From assembly GCA_017312345.1 (NCBI GenBank), contig BLAA01000001.1, positions 3,056,009 to 3,120,008 of the forward strand: a DNA stretch of 64,000 nt. Direction: 5' to 3'. This stretch comes from Candidatus Denitrolinea symbiosum (GTDB lineage Bacteria > Chloroflexota > Anaerolineae > Anaerolineales > Villigracilaceae). The notes under the pieces are model-generated. The model was not told the origin of the DNA and ran no database searches. It saw only the letters and a list, made by a program, of their open reading frames with translations. Numbering within the stretch: the stretch's first letter is position 1; each line of letters begins with the position of its first letter. Below are positions 50,122 to 60,288 of the stretch, one piece after another. The position numbers and the translations under genes were made by a program.

Positions 50122-51087
50122 ATGCAGACCGATCCCCAGCGTTCGACTCAAAAACCCGCGCCCATCCCGGCGGACAGGACGCCTCGTTCCACGCCCGCGC
50201 GGGGTTCGACATCCCGGGCCGCGTCCCAGCCCCGGCCGGCGTCTCCCCCTCCCGGCGGATACACTCCCCTCTACCTGAACTTCAGCAACAAACCCCGCGC
50301 CATCCTCGACAACATGTCCGCGCTGACCGCGCAAGCGGACAAAGTCAACGCCGCGAAGACGCGCTGGAGCAAGGGGCCGCGCGCCCTCTTCTGGCTGGGA
50401 CTCGGCCTGATCTTCATCGAGGGACTCATCTTCCTGCTCGGATACACGCCCTCGTGCGCGTTCCTGACCGGCGGACTGGCGTTGTGGACCGCCGCCACCG
50501 TGCTGGGCGTTTCCCTGCGGCGCTCGCAGGTGAAAGCCTTCCCGCCCGCCTTTGACGAATTCGAGCAGATCGTGGAAACCCTGCGCGACGACCTCCGCCC
50601 GGGGACCGGCTTCCTCGGCGAACTCGACCTGACGGGCGCGCGGCGAGCCTCCAAAGTGGCGCGCGAGACGAACGACGCCAAAGGACGCACGACGCAATAT
50701 TTCCGCGACCAGTGGTTGAATTTCAAAGCCAAACTCTACGACGGAAACATCCTGCGCGTGTCGGGTATCCAACGCGTCAAGGAACGCAAGGGGTATTACG
50801 GCCGGGGCAAGGTCAGCGGAAAGTCCAAGTGGAAGCCCGCCAAGTTCAAGGGCGCATACCAGGAATTGAAAGTCCGTATCGCGGTGAACCCGGAGTTATA
50901 CAGCATCATCCCGAACAGAGAGATCAAAGTGAACGAGCAGATCGGCGAGTACACCGTCAACGCCGTGGACGCGGCAGGCGGGATCGTCACGGTGTTGGCG
51001 TCCAGCCCAAATGAGAATGTGTCGGCGGAGAGCGTGCTGGGGGTGTTGAAGTCCGCGTATGGGTTGCTGCAATTGAAAAAGGCATGA
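50122..51087 (+). CDS. Membrane protein with Pro-rich cytoplasmic N terminus, unknown function
   Basis: A 321-residue protein. Residues 1-55 are Pro/Ser/Arg-rich and disordered (SPPPGGYTPLYLNF). Two membrane helices follow (about residues 88-105 and 112-130), then a soluble C-terminal region of about 190 residues with FDEFEQIVETLRDDL and a basic beta-rich part (KGYYGRGKVSGKSKWKP). No family is recognised. ATG 50122 has GGAGG 5 nt upstream; an in-frame TTG at 50110 contains that site and is less likely. The stop is followed 33 bp later by the next surface protein gene. Confidence 0.65.
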   Translation: MQTDPQRSTQKPAPIPADRTPRSTPARGSTSRAASQPRPASPPPGGYTPLYLNFSNKPRAILDNMSALTAQADKVNAAKTRWSKGPRALFWLGLGLIFIEGLIFLLGYTPSCAFLTGGLALWTAATVLGVSLRRSQVKAFPPAFDEFEQIVETLRDDLRPGTGFLGELDLTGARRASKVARETNDAKGRTTQYFRDQWLNFKAKLYDGNILRVSGIQRVKERKGYYGRGKVSGKSKWKPAKFKGAYQELKVRIAVNPELYSIIPNREIKVNEQIGEYTVNAVDAAGGIVTVLASSPNENVSAESVLGVLKSAYGLLQLKKA

Positions 51088-51119
51088 GGCGGATTCCGCC
51101 CTGCGAAAAGAGGCATTTT

Positions 51120-52670
51120 ATGAATTCCCGTTCCATCGTTACGATCGTCTTTGCGTTAATTCTGGTCGCGCTCGTCATGGGCGTTTCCGTGCTGTTCGCG
51201 TTGAACGGCTCCGCCGCGGCGGAGAAATATTCCGCCACTTCCATCTGGCAGGCGGACTTTGCCAACGCGGAGAGCATGAAGATCATTGACCTGACGGGCG
51301 ACGGCGCGAACGATCTCTTCATCCAAAGCGGATCCGCCGCCTCGATCTACGACGCGGCGGGCAGCCGCATCGCGAACTTCGACATCGGCTTCGGCAAGTC
51401 CACGATGGGCGACGTCAACGGCGACCGCGTGGAAGATATTGTGCTGTTCCAGCCGTTCATGCCGATGGTGCAACTGGTCAGCAAGGGGCAGGCTGTCCCG
51501 CTCGTGGAGACGATTAGCATCGGCTCGCCCTCCCGCGTGGCGATCGTCAAATTCCCGCAGCAGACCGAGATCGTCCTCGGGGACGAAGGCGGCAACCTGG
51601 TCGGTCTCGCGCCGGACGGAAGACAACTCTGGCAGAACTCCATAGGATCAGAGGAACTGCGCGGCCTGGACGACGCCCGCGTGAACGGGAAGATCGTCCT
51701 GGCGGCCGCGTCGCACAGCGGAGACTTCGGCGTCCTGGACGGAAACGGTCAGATCCTGTGGATGAACACAACCGAGCAGTTGCGCCGCATGAGGGCCTAC
51801 GATCTCTTCGGCGACGGCACAAGCGAAATCCTGACGGGCGGCGAATACGGCGAGTTCGCCATCTGGGACGCCGCGACGGGCACGCGGACGTTCGCCAAAG
51901 GCATGGGACAGCCCGTCTCCGAAATCCGCACGGCGGAGGCGGACGGCGATCCGTCTTCCATCGAGATCATCGTCGGCGGGAAGAACGGCGGCGTATGGGC
52001 GTTGACGGCAAACGGAAAGGAACTATGGTCGCGCTCCGTCTCGGATAAAGTCACCGAGATCGCGGGCGTGGACTTCGACGACGACGGCCGCCAGGAGATC
52101 ATCGTCGGCGACGACAGCGGCGCGGTCAACGTCTTCTCGCCCGAGGGTACGCGCTCCAAGCTGGGCAGTTACGGAAGCGGCATCACGCGCATCGACGAGG
52201 GGCGGCTGGGCAGCCAGCGGGTGGTGGCGATTGCAAGCGGGACGCGGCTCGAGGTCCAGGAAGCGGCGCACGTCGAACTTCCTGGATTCCAGTTCACACC
52301 GATCCTCGTCGGCCTGATCGTGTCGGCGGCCATTCTCGCCGTCGCGTGGATCCTGGCAACGCTGCCGAAGAAACCCGAGATGAAAGTCTCGATCCAGAGT
52401 AAGAGCCGCGAGTCGCTGGAGGCGGAACGGCGGATGATCAAAGAATCGATCGCGGACGTGGAACGGCTGAGGCGGTCTGGCGAGATGACGGGCGACGCGT
52501 ACCTGACGCGGCTGAAACGTCTGCGCGGAAACCTGGCCGAAAACGAGGCCGCGTTCAAAACGCAGAATTTCCCGATCCGCGTGGAGACCATCAAATGCCC
52601 CAATTGCGGCGGCGCCCTCGAACTCGGCATGGACAAGTGCGAGTATTGCGGGCATGTGATCCTGACGTAA
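51120..52670 (+). CDS. Membrane-anchored beta-propeller protein with C-terminal zinc ribbon
   Basis: A 516-residue protein. An N-terminal signal anchor (IVTIVFALILVALVMGVSVLF) precedes a beta-propeller of about seven FG-GAP/PQQ-like blades (IIDLTGDGANDLFI; GDVNGDRVEDIVLF; VDFDDDGRQEIIVGDD), with calcium-loop-type DxDGD motifs. A second membrane helix (about 395-415) is followed by a coiled-coil segment (RRMIKESIADVERLRRSGEM) and a terminal zinc ribbon (CPNCGG ... CEYCG). The propeller is therefore outside and the ribbon inside the cell. AAGAGG precedes ATG 51120. Function is unknown; it may be a surface sensor or scaffold. Confidence 0.75.
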   Translation: MNSRSIVTIVFALILVALVMGVSVLFALNGSAAAEKYSATSIWQADFANAESMKIIDLTGDGANDLFIQSGSAASIYDAAGSRIANFDIGFGKSTMGDVNGDRVEDIVLFQPFMPMVQLVSKGQAVPLVETISIGSPSRVAIVKFPQQTEIVLGDEGGNLVGLAPDGRQLWQNSIGSEELRGLDDARVNGKIVLAAASHSGDFGVLDGNGQILWMNTTEQLRRMRAYDLFGDGTSEILTGGEYGEFAIWDAATGTRTFAKGMGQPVSEIRTAEADGDPSSIEIIVGGKNGGVWALTANGKELWSRSVSDKVTEIAGVDFDDDGRQEIIVGDDSGAVNVFSPEGTRSKLGSYGSGITRIDEGRLGSQRVVAIASGTRLEVQEAAHVELPGFQFTPILVGLIVSAAILAVAWILATLPKKPEMKVSIQSKSRESLEAERRMIKESIADVERLRRSGEMTGDAYLTRLKRLRGNLAENEAAFKTQNFPIRVETIKCPNCGGALELGMDKCEYCGHVILT

Positions 52671-52699
52671 AAAAACACGCCCCGCTGAATGGAATCAAA

Positions 52700-52731
52700 G
52701 ACGCGCCTCGCGCGAGGCGCGTCTTATTTTT
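52700..52731 (+). terminator. Intrinsic terminator, perfect 24-nt palindrome
   Basis: gacgcgcctcgc and its exact complement fold into a 10-bp stem with a 4-nt loop, followed by ttattttt. It lies between convergent genes and could serve both. Confidence 0.88.
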
Positions 52732-52741
52732 GCGGACGATC

Positions 52742-53155
52742 TTACTGCACCGAGTAAGTCACCGTGTTGATCAACTGGCCGTTCAAATACCATTCCACGG
52801 CGTAGGTTCCAACAGGCCAGTCCTGTCCTTCAGAAAAGAAGAAATACACCGGACCATTGAAGGAATCCTCGTCTATGGTGATCTCCACGTCGTCAATGAA
52901 CGTGTTGGGGTCCTGACCCTCGACGCTGACCGCGTACCACTTGGACGAGACCACCGTCCCCTTGGGCGCGTTGGACAGGTCCGCCACCGAGTAGACCGCG
53001 TCGTTGGGACTGAACGACGTCGTGACGTTTTCGCCGTCCTCGTCGTGCGCCATGCGGAAATTCGCCAGGTCGAGTTTGCCGCCAAACGCGCAGGCCAGGC
53101 TCGCCAGGATCAGCGCGGACAGGGCCAGAAAAATTGGAAGAGTACGTTTGTTCAT
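52742..53155 (-). CDS. Small predicted lipoprotein
   Basis: A 137-residue lipoprotein: basic start, hydrophobic core and lipobox LASLAC (Cys22). The mature domain is beta-rich and acidic (SPNDAVYSVADLSNAPKGTVVSSKWY; VGTYAVEWYLNGQLI), resembling small Ig-like domains found in Chloroflexota surface proteins. AAGGAG lies about 8 nt before the ATG at 53155; the longer upstream frame overlaps the regulator gene and is rejected. Function is unknown. Confidence 0.75.
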   Translation of the reverse strand: MNKRTLPIFLALSALILASLACAFGGKLDLANFRMAHDEDGENVTTSFSPNDAVYSVADLSNAPKGTVVSSKWYAVSVEGQDPNTFIDDVEITIDEDSFNGPVYFFFSEGQDWPVGTYAVEWYLNGQLINTVTYSVQ

Positions 53156-53259
53156 TACATTCTCCTTTGGGATGCGTGGACGGAATGCCCGTCCGAATAC
53201 GCCTATTATACAGTCCCTCTGCCGGCAGCGCTTCCCCCCTTTCGGGTTAATCGGGCGCG

Positions 53260-53838
53260 TCATCTTGCCGCGAACACACACGTGCCCTGTCCCTTTTCGA
53301 TCTTCCCCGCCTGACTCACCGTCCGCCCCAGCGCGTTCCCCAGCAGGGACGCGTCCATGCGGCACAGTTCGGGATGCCCCTCGATCACCGCCGCGTAGGG
53401 GCAACGCCCAAAGATGACGCGCGGCCCCTCCGCGCCCGCCTCCCAGCGCGCCTGATAATGCCTGAAGTTCAGCTTCTCCACCAGCATAGCGAGGCGTTTG
53501 GGAATCGGCAGATTGGAAAACGGGGCCGCGTCCAAAATACGACTCGCCAATTCTTCGACGTCCAGCGCGGGACCCGCGGCCGCCAACAACGCCTCCGCCA
53601 GTCCCGCCAGATTATCGCCGACCAGCGCGGGAGCGAGCGCGTACACCTTAACCGGGCGGCCGCGTCCCCCGGTCCGATTCTGAACGACGACCGCCTGCCC
53701 GTCCGCGGCAAGGACGCGCAAATGATGGCGCGCGCCCGCCTCCGAGAGGCGGAGAGCCCGCGCCAGGTCACGCGGCGAAGCGGAGCCAAGTTTGGTCAGT
53801 TGCGCCAATACCTTCTGGCGAACAGTTGTCACAGACAT
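53260..53838 (-). CDS. HTH regulator with C-terminal cysteine cluster (SufR-like)
   Basis: A 192-residue regulator. The N terminus is a winged helix (GSASPRDLARALRLSEAGARHHLRVL, then the wing NRTGGRGRPVKVYAL). The C-terminal domain carries three spaced cysteines (FGRCPYAAV, HPELCRMD, GTCVFAAR), the pattern of SufR-like repressors that bind an Fe-S cluster. It is divergent from iscX and the nuo genes and may control them in response to Fe-S status, which is inference. ATG 53838 is preceded by TATAAT-N6, so the mRNA is probably leaderless. Confidence 0.78.
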   Translation of the reverse strand: MSVTTVRQKVLAQLTKLGSASPRDLARALRLSEAGARHHLRVLAADGQAVVVQNRTGGRGRPVKVYALAPALVGDNLAGLAEALLAAAGPALDVEELASRILDAAPFSNLPIPKRLAMLVEKLNFRHYQARWEAGAEGPRVIFGRCPYAAVIEGHPELCRMDASLLGNALGRTVSQAGKIEKGQGTCVFAAR

Positions 53839-53850
53839 GGGATGATTATA
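53839..53850 (-). promoter_or_regulatory. -10 box placed for a leaderless start of the regulator
   Basis: Minus strand TATAAT (53850-53845), 6 nt, ATG 53838. Confidence 0.55.
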
Positions 53851-53892
53851 CTCACAAGTTGATTTATGTAAACATATATTTTTATAATTCGG

Positions 53893-53920
53893 TTGACGAA
53901 TCCATCTTCAATGCTATAAT
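53893..53920 (+). promoter_or_regulatory. Promoter of iscX-nuoB-nuoCD-nuoI
   Basis: TTGACG (53893-53898), 16-bp spacer, TATAAT (53915-53920). It gives a leader of about 33 nt before iscX and lies about 45-85 bp from the divergent regulator start. Confidence 0.72.
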
Positions 53921-53959
53921 CCGCCTGCTTGTGACAACTCCCACTGATAACCGAACCTG

Positions 53960-54152
53960 ATGAACTGGGAATCCACCTACGCCATCGCTGTGGAACTGCG
54001 CCGGCTTCATCCGGATGCAGACCTGGAAAAAGTCTCGCTCCGGCAGATCCACGATTGGACGCTCGCCCTCCCGGACTTCGAGGACGATCCCCTGCTCGTC
54101 AACGACGACATCCTTTCCGCAATCTTTCAAGACTGGTTCGAGGAGAACATCC

Positions 54153-54163
<11 letters not shown>
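53960..54163 (+). CDS. iscX: IscX/YfhJ-type Fe-S cluster assembly protein
   Basis: A 67-residue acidic protein matching IscX: W at the start, [17 protein letters not shown], the central [15 protein letters not shown] (WxxxLxxFxDDP core) and a terminal helix with AIFQDWFEE. IscX binds iron and the cysteine desulfurase and modulates Fe-S assembly. Normally it ends an isc operon; here it heads a group of complex I genes and no iscS/iscU is nearby. Its last 11 bp overlap nuoB. Confidence 0.85.
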
Positions 54164-54800
<637 letters not shown>

Positions 54801-54809
54801 GAGGCCGAC

Positions 54810-56552
54810 ATGACAGCGCCCGCTTCTACCCTGACCGTTGACCTGGCCGCGCGTTTCCCCGGCATCGTCTCCGCTGACAGCCGTCCCGGCCACGGCGGAT
54901 TCCTCGTCGCCCCCGAAAAACTCATCGAAGTCGCCTCCGCCATCCGCGACGAATTCGGCTATGACCTGCTTTCCTCCGTCACCGGCGTGGACCAGATCGC
55001 CGACGGCAAAATGGAGGTGGTCTATCACGCCTACAAGACCACCGGCGGCCCCGCCCTCGTGTTCAAGACCCAGGCGCCGCGCGAAAACCCCGTCGTCCCC
55101 TCCCTCGTCGGCGTCTGGATGGGAGCCGAGCTCCAGGAGCGCGAGGCCTGGGACCTGCTCGGAATCAAATTCGAGAACCATCCCGACCTGCGCCGCATCC
55201 TGATGTGGGAAGGCTTCGAAGGACATCCGCTCCGCAAGGACTGGCATGAGCCGTTCTTTGAAGAGGAAGCCAAACCCTTCAAGAGCCGCTGGCCCGGCGG
55301 AAAGCACTTCTTCTCCGAAGCAAAAAACCCCTTCCACGACAACATCCAGTTCCCGGTGGGATTCGACCCCGAAAAATACACTTTCGAGGATCCCGAAGAG
55401 GCCCTGTATACCTCGTTGAAGAAATACCAGATCGCGGACAAGGACGGAATCCCCACCGACCACATCCTCGTCAACATGGGGCCGCAGCACCCGTCCACGC
55501 ACGGCGTCTTCCGCGCGGCGGTAATGCTCGACGGCGAGACCGTCGTCAGCCTGAAACCGGTGATGGGCTATCTGCACCGCAACCATGAGAAGATCGGCGA
55601 GCGCAACACCTTCCTGCAAAACATGCCCTACACCGACCGTCTCGATTACTTCAACTCGATGAGCAACAACTTCGGCTACGCGCTGGCGGTAGAAAAACTG
55701 ATGGGCATCCCCGTGGCCGAGCGCGCCGACTACATCCGCGTCATCATGGCCGAGCTCAGCCGCATCCAGAACCACCTCATCTGGGCGGGGATGATGCTCA
55801 ACGACCTCGGCGCGATGTACACCCCCGCGCTGTACGCCTTCGAGGAGCGCGAACTCATCCTCGACATCTTCGAAATGACCGCTGGTTCGCGCATGATGTG
55901 CAACTACTTCCGCTTCGGCGGCGTGGTGCGCGACATGAGCGAAGACGCGCTCCGCAGGACGCGCGACCTCGTGTGCGACCGCCTGCCCGCCAAAGTGGAC
56001 GAGATGGACCGCCTCCTGACCGACAACGAAGTCCTCGTCTCCCGCTTGAAGGGGATGGGCTACCTCAGCGCCGAGGACGCCATCCGCGCCTCGATGACGG
56101 GACCGATGCTCCGCGCTTCGGGCGTTCCGTACGACATCCGCCGCGCCGACCCGTACTCGGTCTACGACCGCTTCGACTTCGACGTGGTCAGCCGTCCCGA
56201 AGGCGATATGTACGCGCGCTACATCGTCCGCATCGAAGAAATGCGCCAGTCCCTCCGAATTTTGGAGCAGGCGCTGAAGCAGATCCCCGAAGGGCCGATC
56301 ATGAGCGGGAAACCGCAGTACCAGGTCAAAGTTCAAGCCGGCGAAGCCTATGGACGCATCGAATCGCCGAAAGGCGAACTCGGCTACTATGTCGTCTCCA
56401 ACGGCAAACCCAATCCCTACCGCTATCACGTGCGCGCTCCGTCGTTCATCAACCTGACCGCGCTGGAAATGATGTGCGTGGGCGAAAAGATCGCCGACTT
56501 CGTCGCCATTCTGGGCGCGATTGACATCGTGCTGGGCGAGCTCGACCGCTAA
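54810..56552 (+). CDS. nuoCD: NADH-quinone oxidoreductase fused subunits C and D
   Basis: A 580-residue fusion. Residues 1-170 are NuoC ([39 protein letters not shown] as family landmarks). Residues about 210-580 are NuoD, with [13 protein letters not shown] (quinone-site His), [16 protein letters not shown], and the C-terminal [12 protein letters not shown]. NuoD forms the quinone pocket with NuoB. The fusion is in frame with no sign of a stop between the parts. AGGAGG precedes the ATG. Confidence 0.94.
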   Translation: MTAPASTLTVDLAARFPGIVSADSRPGHGGFLVAPEKLIEVASAIRDEFGYDLLSSVTGVDQIADGKMEVVYHAYKTTGGPALVFKTQAPRENPVVPSLVGVWMGAELQEREAWDLLGIKFENHPDLRRILMWEGFEGHPLRKDWHEPFFEEEAKPFKSRWPGGKHFFSEAKNPFHDNIQFPVGFDPEKYTFEDPEEALYTSLKKYQIADKDGIPTDHILVNMGPQHPSTHGVFRAAVMLDGETVVSLKPVMGYLHRNHEKIGERNTFLQNMPYTDRLDYFNSMSNNFGYALAVEKLMGIPVAERADYIRVIMAELSRIQNHLIWAGMMLNDLGAMYTPALYAFEERELILDIFEMTAGSRMMCNYFRFGGVVRDMSEDALRRTRDLVCDRLPAKVDEMDRLLTDNEVLVSRLKGMGYLSAEDAIRASMTGPMLRASGVPYDIRRADPYSVYDRFDFDVVSRPEGDMYARYIVRIEEMRQSLRILEQALKQIPEGPIMSGKPQYQVKVQAGEAYGRIESPKGELGYYVVSNGKPNPYRYHVRAPSFINLTALEMMCVGEKIADFVAILGAIDIVLGELDR

Positions 56553-56567
56553 CAGGAGAACTTGACT

Positions 56568-57194
56568 ATGTATGGAAAAGGATTACTCAAAGGTCTGGGC
56601 GTCACCTTCGTGCGCTTCTTCAATACTTACTGGGACGACCTCGTCTGGTCGTGGAAGCGCGTCACGACTGGCGAGAAGCGCTATCGCTCGGCGGAAGGCA
56701 TCGCCCACCGCTCCAGCAAGGACGCGCGCGGCATCTTCACGGTGCAGTATCCCGAAGAGAAACTGCCCGTCCCCGAAGAATTCCGCTACGTCCCGTTCCT
56801 CGTCTATGACGAAGGCGCGGACGGCTCGAAGGAGATCCGCTGCACCTCGTGCGGCATCTGTCCCAAAGTCTGCCCGCCGCAGTGCATCTGGATCGTGCGC
56901 AGCACCGACCCCGCGACGGGCCGTCCGCGCCCGCAGCCGGCCGAGTTCTACATCGACGCGGACCTGTGCATGAATTGCGGGTTTTGCGCGGAGTACTGTC
57001 CGTTCGACGCCATCAAGATGGACCACGACTACGAACTGGCCTCTTATCACCGCAACCTTTTCGGCCTCGAACAGTTGATGAAACCCGCCTCGTATTACGC
57101 GGGCATCCGTCCGCTGAACGCGGCCCGCGAGGACGAAGCCCGCCGCGCCAAGGAAGCGGCGAAAGCGGCCAAGTCGGAGGCGCACGCGGCGTAA
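56568..57194 (+). CDS. nuoI: NADH-quinone oxidoreductase subunit I
   Basis: A 208-residue ferredoxin-like subunit holding clusters N6a and N6b: CTSCGICPKVCPPQC and CMNCGFCAEYCPFDAIKMD (near residues 92-106 and 136-150). An amphipathic N-terminal helix is followed by YRSAEGIAHRSS. The C terminus is Ala/Lys/Glu-rich. The ATG at 56568 has AGGAG about 9 nt upstream; the TTG at 56562 is too close. nuoA, E-H and J-N are not in the window. Confidence 0.92.
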   Translation: MYGKGLLKGLGVTFVRFFNTYWDDLVWSWKRVTTGEKRYRSAEGIAHRSSKDARGIFTVQYPEEKLPVPEEFRYVPFLVYDEGADGSKEIRCTSCGICPKVCPPQCIWIVRSTDPATGRPRPQPAEFYIDADLCMNCGFCAEYCPFDAIKMDHDYELASYHRNLFGLEQLMKPASYYAGIRPLNAAREDEARRAKEAAKAAKSEAHAA

Positions 57195-57274
57195 ACGTTC
57201 GAGCGCAGGCGGCGGTTTCTAACGTCGGCCTCGCTGCGTACCGTCAAATTACAAATCAGGAAGCGAAAGTACAC

Positions 57275-57308
57275 GTTGAAGGTTGCGGGGAAACCCGCAG
57301 CCTTCAAC
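57275..57308 (+). terminator. Long GC-rich hairpin between nuoI and mrp
   Basis: 15-bp stem beginning gttgaaggttgcggg with a GAAA loop and one G-U pair. The T tract is weak, so it may be an attenuator or a processing/stability element rather than a full terminator. Confidence 0.55.
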
Positions 57309-57332
57309 CATCAAATTTAATCGGTGAAAAAC

Positions 57333-58412
57333 ATGGCAAACGCAATCACGAAAGAATCCGTTCTGGCGGCGCTGTCGAAAGTGCAGGAGCCGGAGTTGCA
57401 CAATGACCTGGTCACGCTCAACATGATCCGGGATCTGGAGCTGGACGGCGGCAAAGTCAAATTTACCATCATGCTGACGACGCCAGCCTGCCCCCTGCGC
57501 GGCCAGATCGAGAGCGAGGCGCGGCAAGCCGTCCTGTCTGTCGGCGGCGTGGAAAACGTCGAGATCAAAATGTCGTCCGACATCCCCAACGACGGGCGGA
57601 TGCGCGGGCTGGTCAACGCCACCGTCAAGAACGCCATCGCGGTCGGCTCGGGCAAGGGCGGCGTGGGCAAAAGCACGGTCTCGGTCAACGTGGCGATCGC
57701 GCTGGCGCAGAGCGGCGCGCGCGTCGGTTTGATGGACGCGGACATCTACGGCCCCAACGTCCCGACCATGATGGGGATCGAAAAACTCCCGCCCCCCAAA
57801 GCGAACAAGATCACCCCGGCAAAAGCCTATGGCGTGGAAGTCATCTCGATGGGACTGCTGGTGAAGCCCGGCCAGCCGCTCATCTGGCGCGGACCGATGC
57901 TGAACTCGGCCATCCGCCAATTTTTAAGCGACGTGGAATGGAGCGAACTGGACTACCTCATCATTGACCTTCCGCCCGGCACAGGCGACGCGGCCCTCTC
58001 CCTGGCGCAGGCCCTGCCATTAAGCGGCGCGGTCATCGTGACGCTTCCGCAGCTCGTCTCGCTCGAGGACGCGAGCCGCGGCCTGAACATGTTCAAGCAG
58101 CTGGAAGTCCCCATCCTCGGCGTGGTCGAGAATATGTCGTACCTGGAACTGCCCGACGGCACGCGCATGGACGTCTTCGGTTCGGGCGGCGGGATGCAAC
58201 TGGCGCTGGGCGCGCAGGTTCCGTTCCTCGGTCAGGCCCCCATGGACCCGAACGTCCGCATCGGCGGGGACAGCGGGAAGCCCATCCTCGTGTCGGAGCC
58301 AGATTCGCCGGTGGCAAAGTCGTTGCGCGAGATCGCGGAGAAACTGGCCGCGCAGGTCTCGGTCGCCGCGCTGGGCGGAATGAACGAGTTACCGATCAAT
58401 ATTGTGGAGTAG
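57333..58412 (+). CDS. mrp: Mrp/ApbC/Ind1-family Fe-S cluster carrier ATPase
   Basis: A 359-residue P-loop protein. The N-terminal domain (about residues 1-90) is a DUF59/MIP18 module ([23 protein letters not shown]). The ATPase has a deviant Walker [18 protein letters not shown] (near 105-121), [14 protein letters not shown] and DLPPGTGD. The CxxC near the C terminus of many family members (CPxC after MSY) is not seen here: the [16 protein letters not shown] stretch has no cysteine pair. The mitochondrial relative Ind1/NUBPL loads Fe-S clusters into complex I, and this gene follows nuoB/CD/I. The ATG at 57333 is preferred to the GTG at 57324. Confidence 0.9.
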   Translation: MANAITKESVLAALSKVQEPELHNDLVTLNMIRDLELDGGKVKFTIMLTTPACPLRGQIESEARQAVLSVGGVENVEIKMSSDIPNDGRMRGLVNATVKNAIAVGSGKGGVGKSTVSVNVAIALAQSGARVGLMDADIYGPNVPTMMGIEKLPPPKANKITPAKAYGVEVISMGLLVKPGQPLIWRGPMLNSAIRQFLSDVEWSELDYLIIDLPPGTGDAALSLAQALPLSGAVIVTLPQLVSLEDASRGLNMFKQLEVPILGVVENMSYLELPDGTRMDVFGSGGGMQLALGAQVPFLGQAPMDPNVRIGGDSGKPILVSEPDSPVAKSLREIAEKLAAQVSVAALGGMNELPINIVE

Positions 58413-58452
58413 GAGAGAGAGCGGGGAGTAGAGAGTAGAGAGCAGTAGAGCA
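58411..58452 (+). repeat. Heptamer repeat array after mrp
   Basis: Six 7-bp units (aggagag, agagcgg, ggagtag, agagtag, agagcag, tagagca) starting at the mrp stop codon and ending in the terminator stem. Confidence 0.72.
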
Positions 58453-58489
58453 GTCCCGACGATTGAAGTCGTCGGGACTGTTTATTTTT
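58451..58489 (+). terminator. Intrinsic terminator after mrp
   Basis: 12-bp perfect stem (cagtcccgacga / tcgtcgggactg), 6-nt loop, followed by tttattttt. Confidence 0.92.
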
Positions 58490-59372
58490 CGCCCGCCTGC
58501 CGGCTCGCCAATCTTGCGGGCGGTTGGCCGCGCCACATTTCGATGCGTCGGAAGGATTCCACGTATCCCATTTTGTAGAAGGCAGGCAGGTGCAGATCGC
58601 CGACCTGGATGTTTTCAAGATGCGTATCCAGGCGCGGGTACTGGTTGTGTAAATGCGAAAGGAAGGCCAGCGCCATGTCCACGGGGTTGCCGGTCTCGGT
58701 TTGGTAGATGAAGCGGGTCAACGTGAACTTCTGGCGTTGATAGACCAGCCAGCCGCGGCTCCCGTCTGCCAGCATGAGACGCAGTCCCGACACCTCCTGC
58801 GCGTTGTACAGCGACTCAGACTGGTTCGTCCACGGCTGGACGCCGCGGTCGCGGCCCACCAGGTCGAGAGCCTCGACGCGGTCGAGGCGTTGCGCGTCCG
58901 CCACGACGGGGTCCGGCGGGAGGCCAAACGGCGGATGCCGCAGGATGAGCAGTTCGCCCACTTCGTAGAAACCGAGTTTCAAAAAAAGTTGGTGCGCCGG
59001 GACGTTGTTCTTGATGACTTCGAGCATTTGGAAGCGCAGACCGAGACGTTCCGCCTGTTCGATCAAACCGACCGTGAGCGCCTCGCCCGCTCCCGTCCGC
59101 CGCGTGGACGGCAGGACGCCGAGGCGGGTGATCCAGGCCCGGTCTTCGCGCACGCCGAGCATCGCCACGCCCAGCACGCGGTCGTCGCGCAGCGCCACGA
59201 GAGAATGTTCAAGGTCAACGTCGTAAGTATGGACGTACTCCGCCAGGCGCGCTGCGTTCATTGGCATCGGCACCAGGTAATCCACGCGGGTCTGGTTGTA
59301 GATGGCCGTCAATTCTTCGACGGAAAAACGGCTGGCCGGGACCAATTTTGTCGTAACAAAGTCGGACAACAT
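58482..59372 (-). CDS. GNAT-family N-acetyltransferase
   Basis: A 296-residue protein. The N-terminal half is a GNAT domain: ITRLGVLPSTRRTGAGEAL (acetyl-CoA pyrophosphate loop, R/QxxGxG/A type, near residues 80-98) and NVPAHQLFLKLGFYEVGE. The C-terminal half (about 180-296) has a second, diverged GNAT-like fold ending with FYKMGYVESFRRIEMW, without a clear CoA loop. The substrate is unknown. A TACAAA box lies close to the ATG and no SD sequence is apparent. It lies 26 bp downstream of the methyltransferase gene. Confidence 0.8.
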   Translation of the reverse strand: MLSDFVTTKLVPASRFSVEELTAIYNQTRVDYLVPMPMNAARLAEYVHTYDVDLEHSLVALRDDRVLGVAMLGVREDRAWITRLGVLPSTRRTGAGEALTVGLIEQAERLGLRFQMLEVIKNNVPAHQLFLKLGFYEVGELLILRHPPFGLPPDPVVADAQRLDRVEALDLVGRDRGVQPWTNQSESLYNAQEVSGLRLMLADGSRGWLVYQRQKFTLTRFIYQTETGNPVDMALAFLSHLHNQYPRLDTHLENIQVGDLHLPAFYKMGYVESFRRIEMWRGQPPARLASRQAGEK

Positions 59373-59398
59373 AATAATTTGTATTTCGCTCTGAGGCT

Positions 59399-60211
59399 TC
59401 AGGGATTGTAAACGAACCCACGCTGGACGGTCATCCCAGTCGCCGCCGAAGTTAGATTAACGACGCGCTTTCCCGCAAGTTCGCAGTATGTTTCGTCTAT
59501 CTCGATGCCTATGCCTTTTCTTTTGTTTTGGGCGGCAGCTATAACCGTCGAGCCGCTGCCGCTAAACGGGTCAAGAACCGTATCTCCAACATAACTGAAC
59601 ATTTTTATACATCGTCTGGGAAGTTCCAGCGGAAAAGGCGCCGGATGCCCGATTTTTTTTCCGCTTTCGCCGTTGAACGTCCAAACGCCGTTCGTCCATT
59701 CCAAGAATTCGGCTTTTGTAATATCAGACTCTTTGCTTCCGCTGTTTTTTTTCCAGCGGCTTTTATATAGCACAATAATCACCTCCACCGGCGCAATGAC
59801 AAACGGGGCAGAGGCGCTCATCCAGGAGCCCCACGCGGTTCTGCGGGATATATTTCCCTCATTCCAAATAATGGTTGCGTGATATTGAAAGCCGATCTGC
59901 TTGGCTATGACGGTCATGTCCGCGCCAACGCTTTGCTGCCCGCCCTTATTCTTGTCCAATGGGACGTTCAGGCAAAACCGCCCATCGTCTTTCAGCCATT
60001 CAAAGCAGCGACGCATCCACTGGCGACTAAATTCGAGATACTCCGAATAAGTTAAGTCGTCTTTATGCGAGTTGTATTGAATATCAACATTGTACGGCGG
60101 CGATGTCACAATAAGGTCAATGCTGTCGTCTTGAACGAGCGTAGTGGAAATTACGTCGTCGTTCAAAATCCTGACCGTATCGCTATCAAAGAATATACAG
60201 GGCTTTGGCAT
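59399..60211 (-). CDS. Site-specific DNA methyltransferase, beta class (probably N4-cytosine)
   Basis: A 270-residue amino-methyltransferase. Motif IV VTSPPYN (near residues 36-42) precedes motif I DPFSGSGST (near 218-226), the beta-class order; TSPPY is more usual for N4-cytosine than for N6-adenine enzymes. The target-recognition region lies between them (about residues 100-200). No restriction endonuclease gene is adjacent, so it appears solitary. The DNA is visibly more AT-rich than neighbouring genes, suggesting horizontal acquisition. TATAAT and an AAGG site precede the ATG. Confidence 0.88.
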   Translation of the reverse strand: MPKPCIFFDSDTVRILNDDVISTTLVQDDSIDLIVTSPPYNVDIQYNSHKDDLTYSEYLEFSRQWMRRCFEWLKDDGRFCLNVPLDKNKGGQQSVGADMTVIAKQIGFQYHATIIWNEGNISRRTAWGSWMSASAPFVIAPVEVIIVLYKSRWKKNSGSKESDITKAEFLEWTNGVWTFNGESGKKIGHPAPFPLELPRRCIKMFSYVGDTVLDPFSGSGSTVIAAAQNKRKGIGIEIDETYCELAGKRVVNLTSAATGMTVQRGFVYNP

Positions 60212-60288
60212 CTCGACCTTCCGAGTTGATTATAAAGCGTTTGTTCTAAACGATTTCAGGACGGTTCCAGCGGCGAGGAGCCGCCCGT

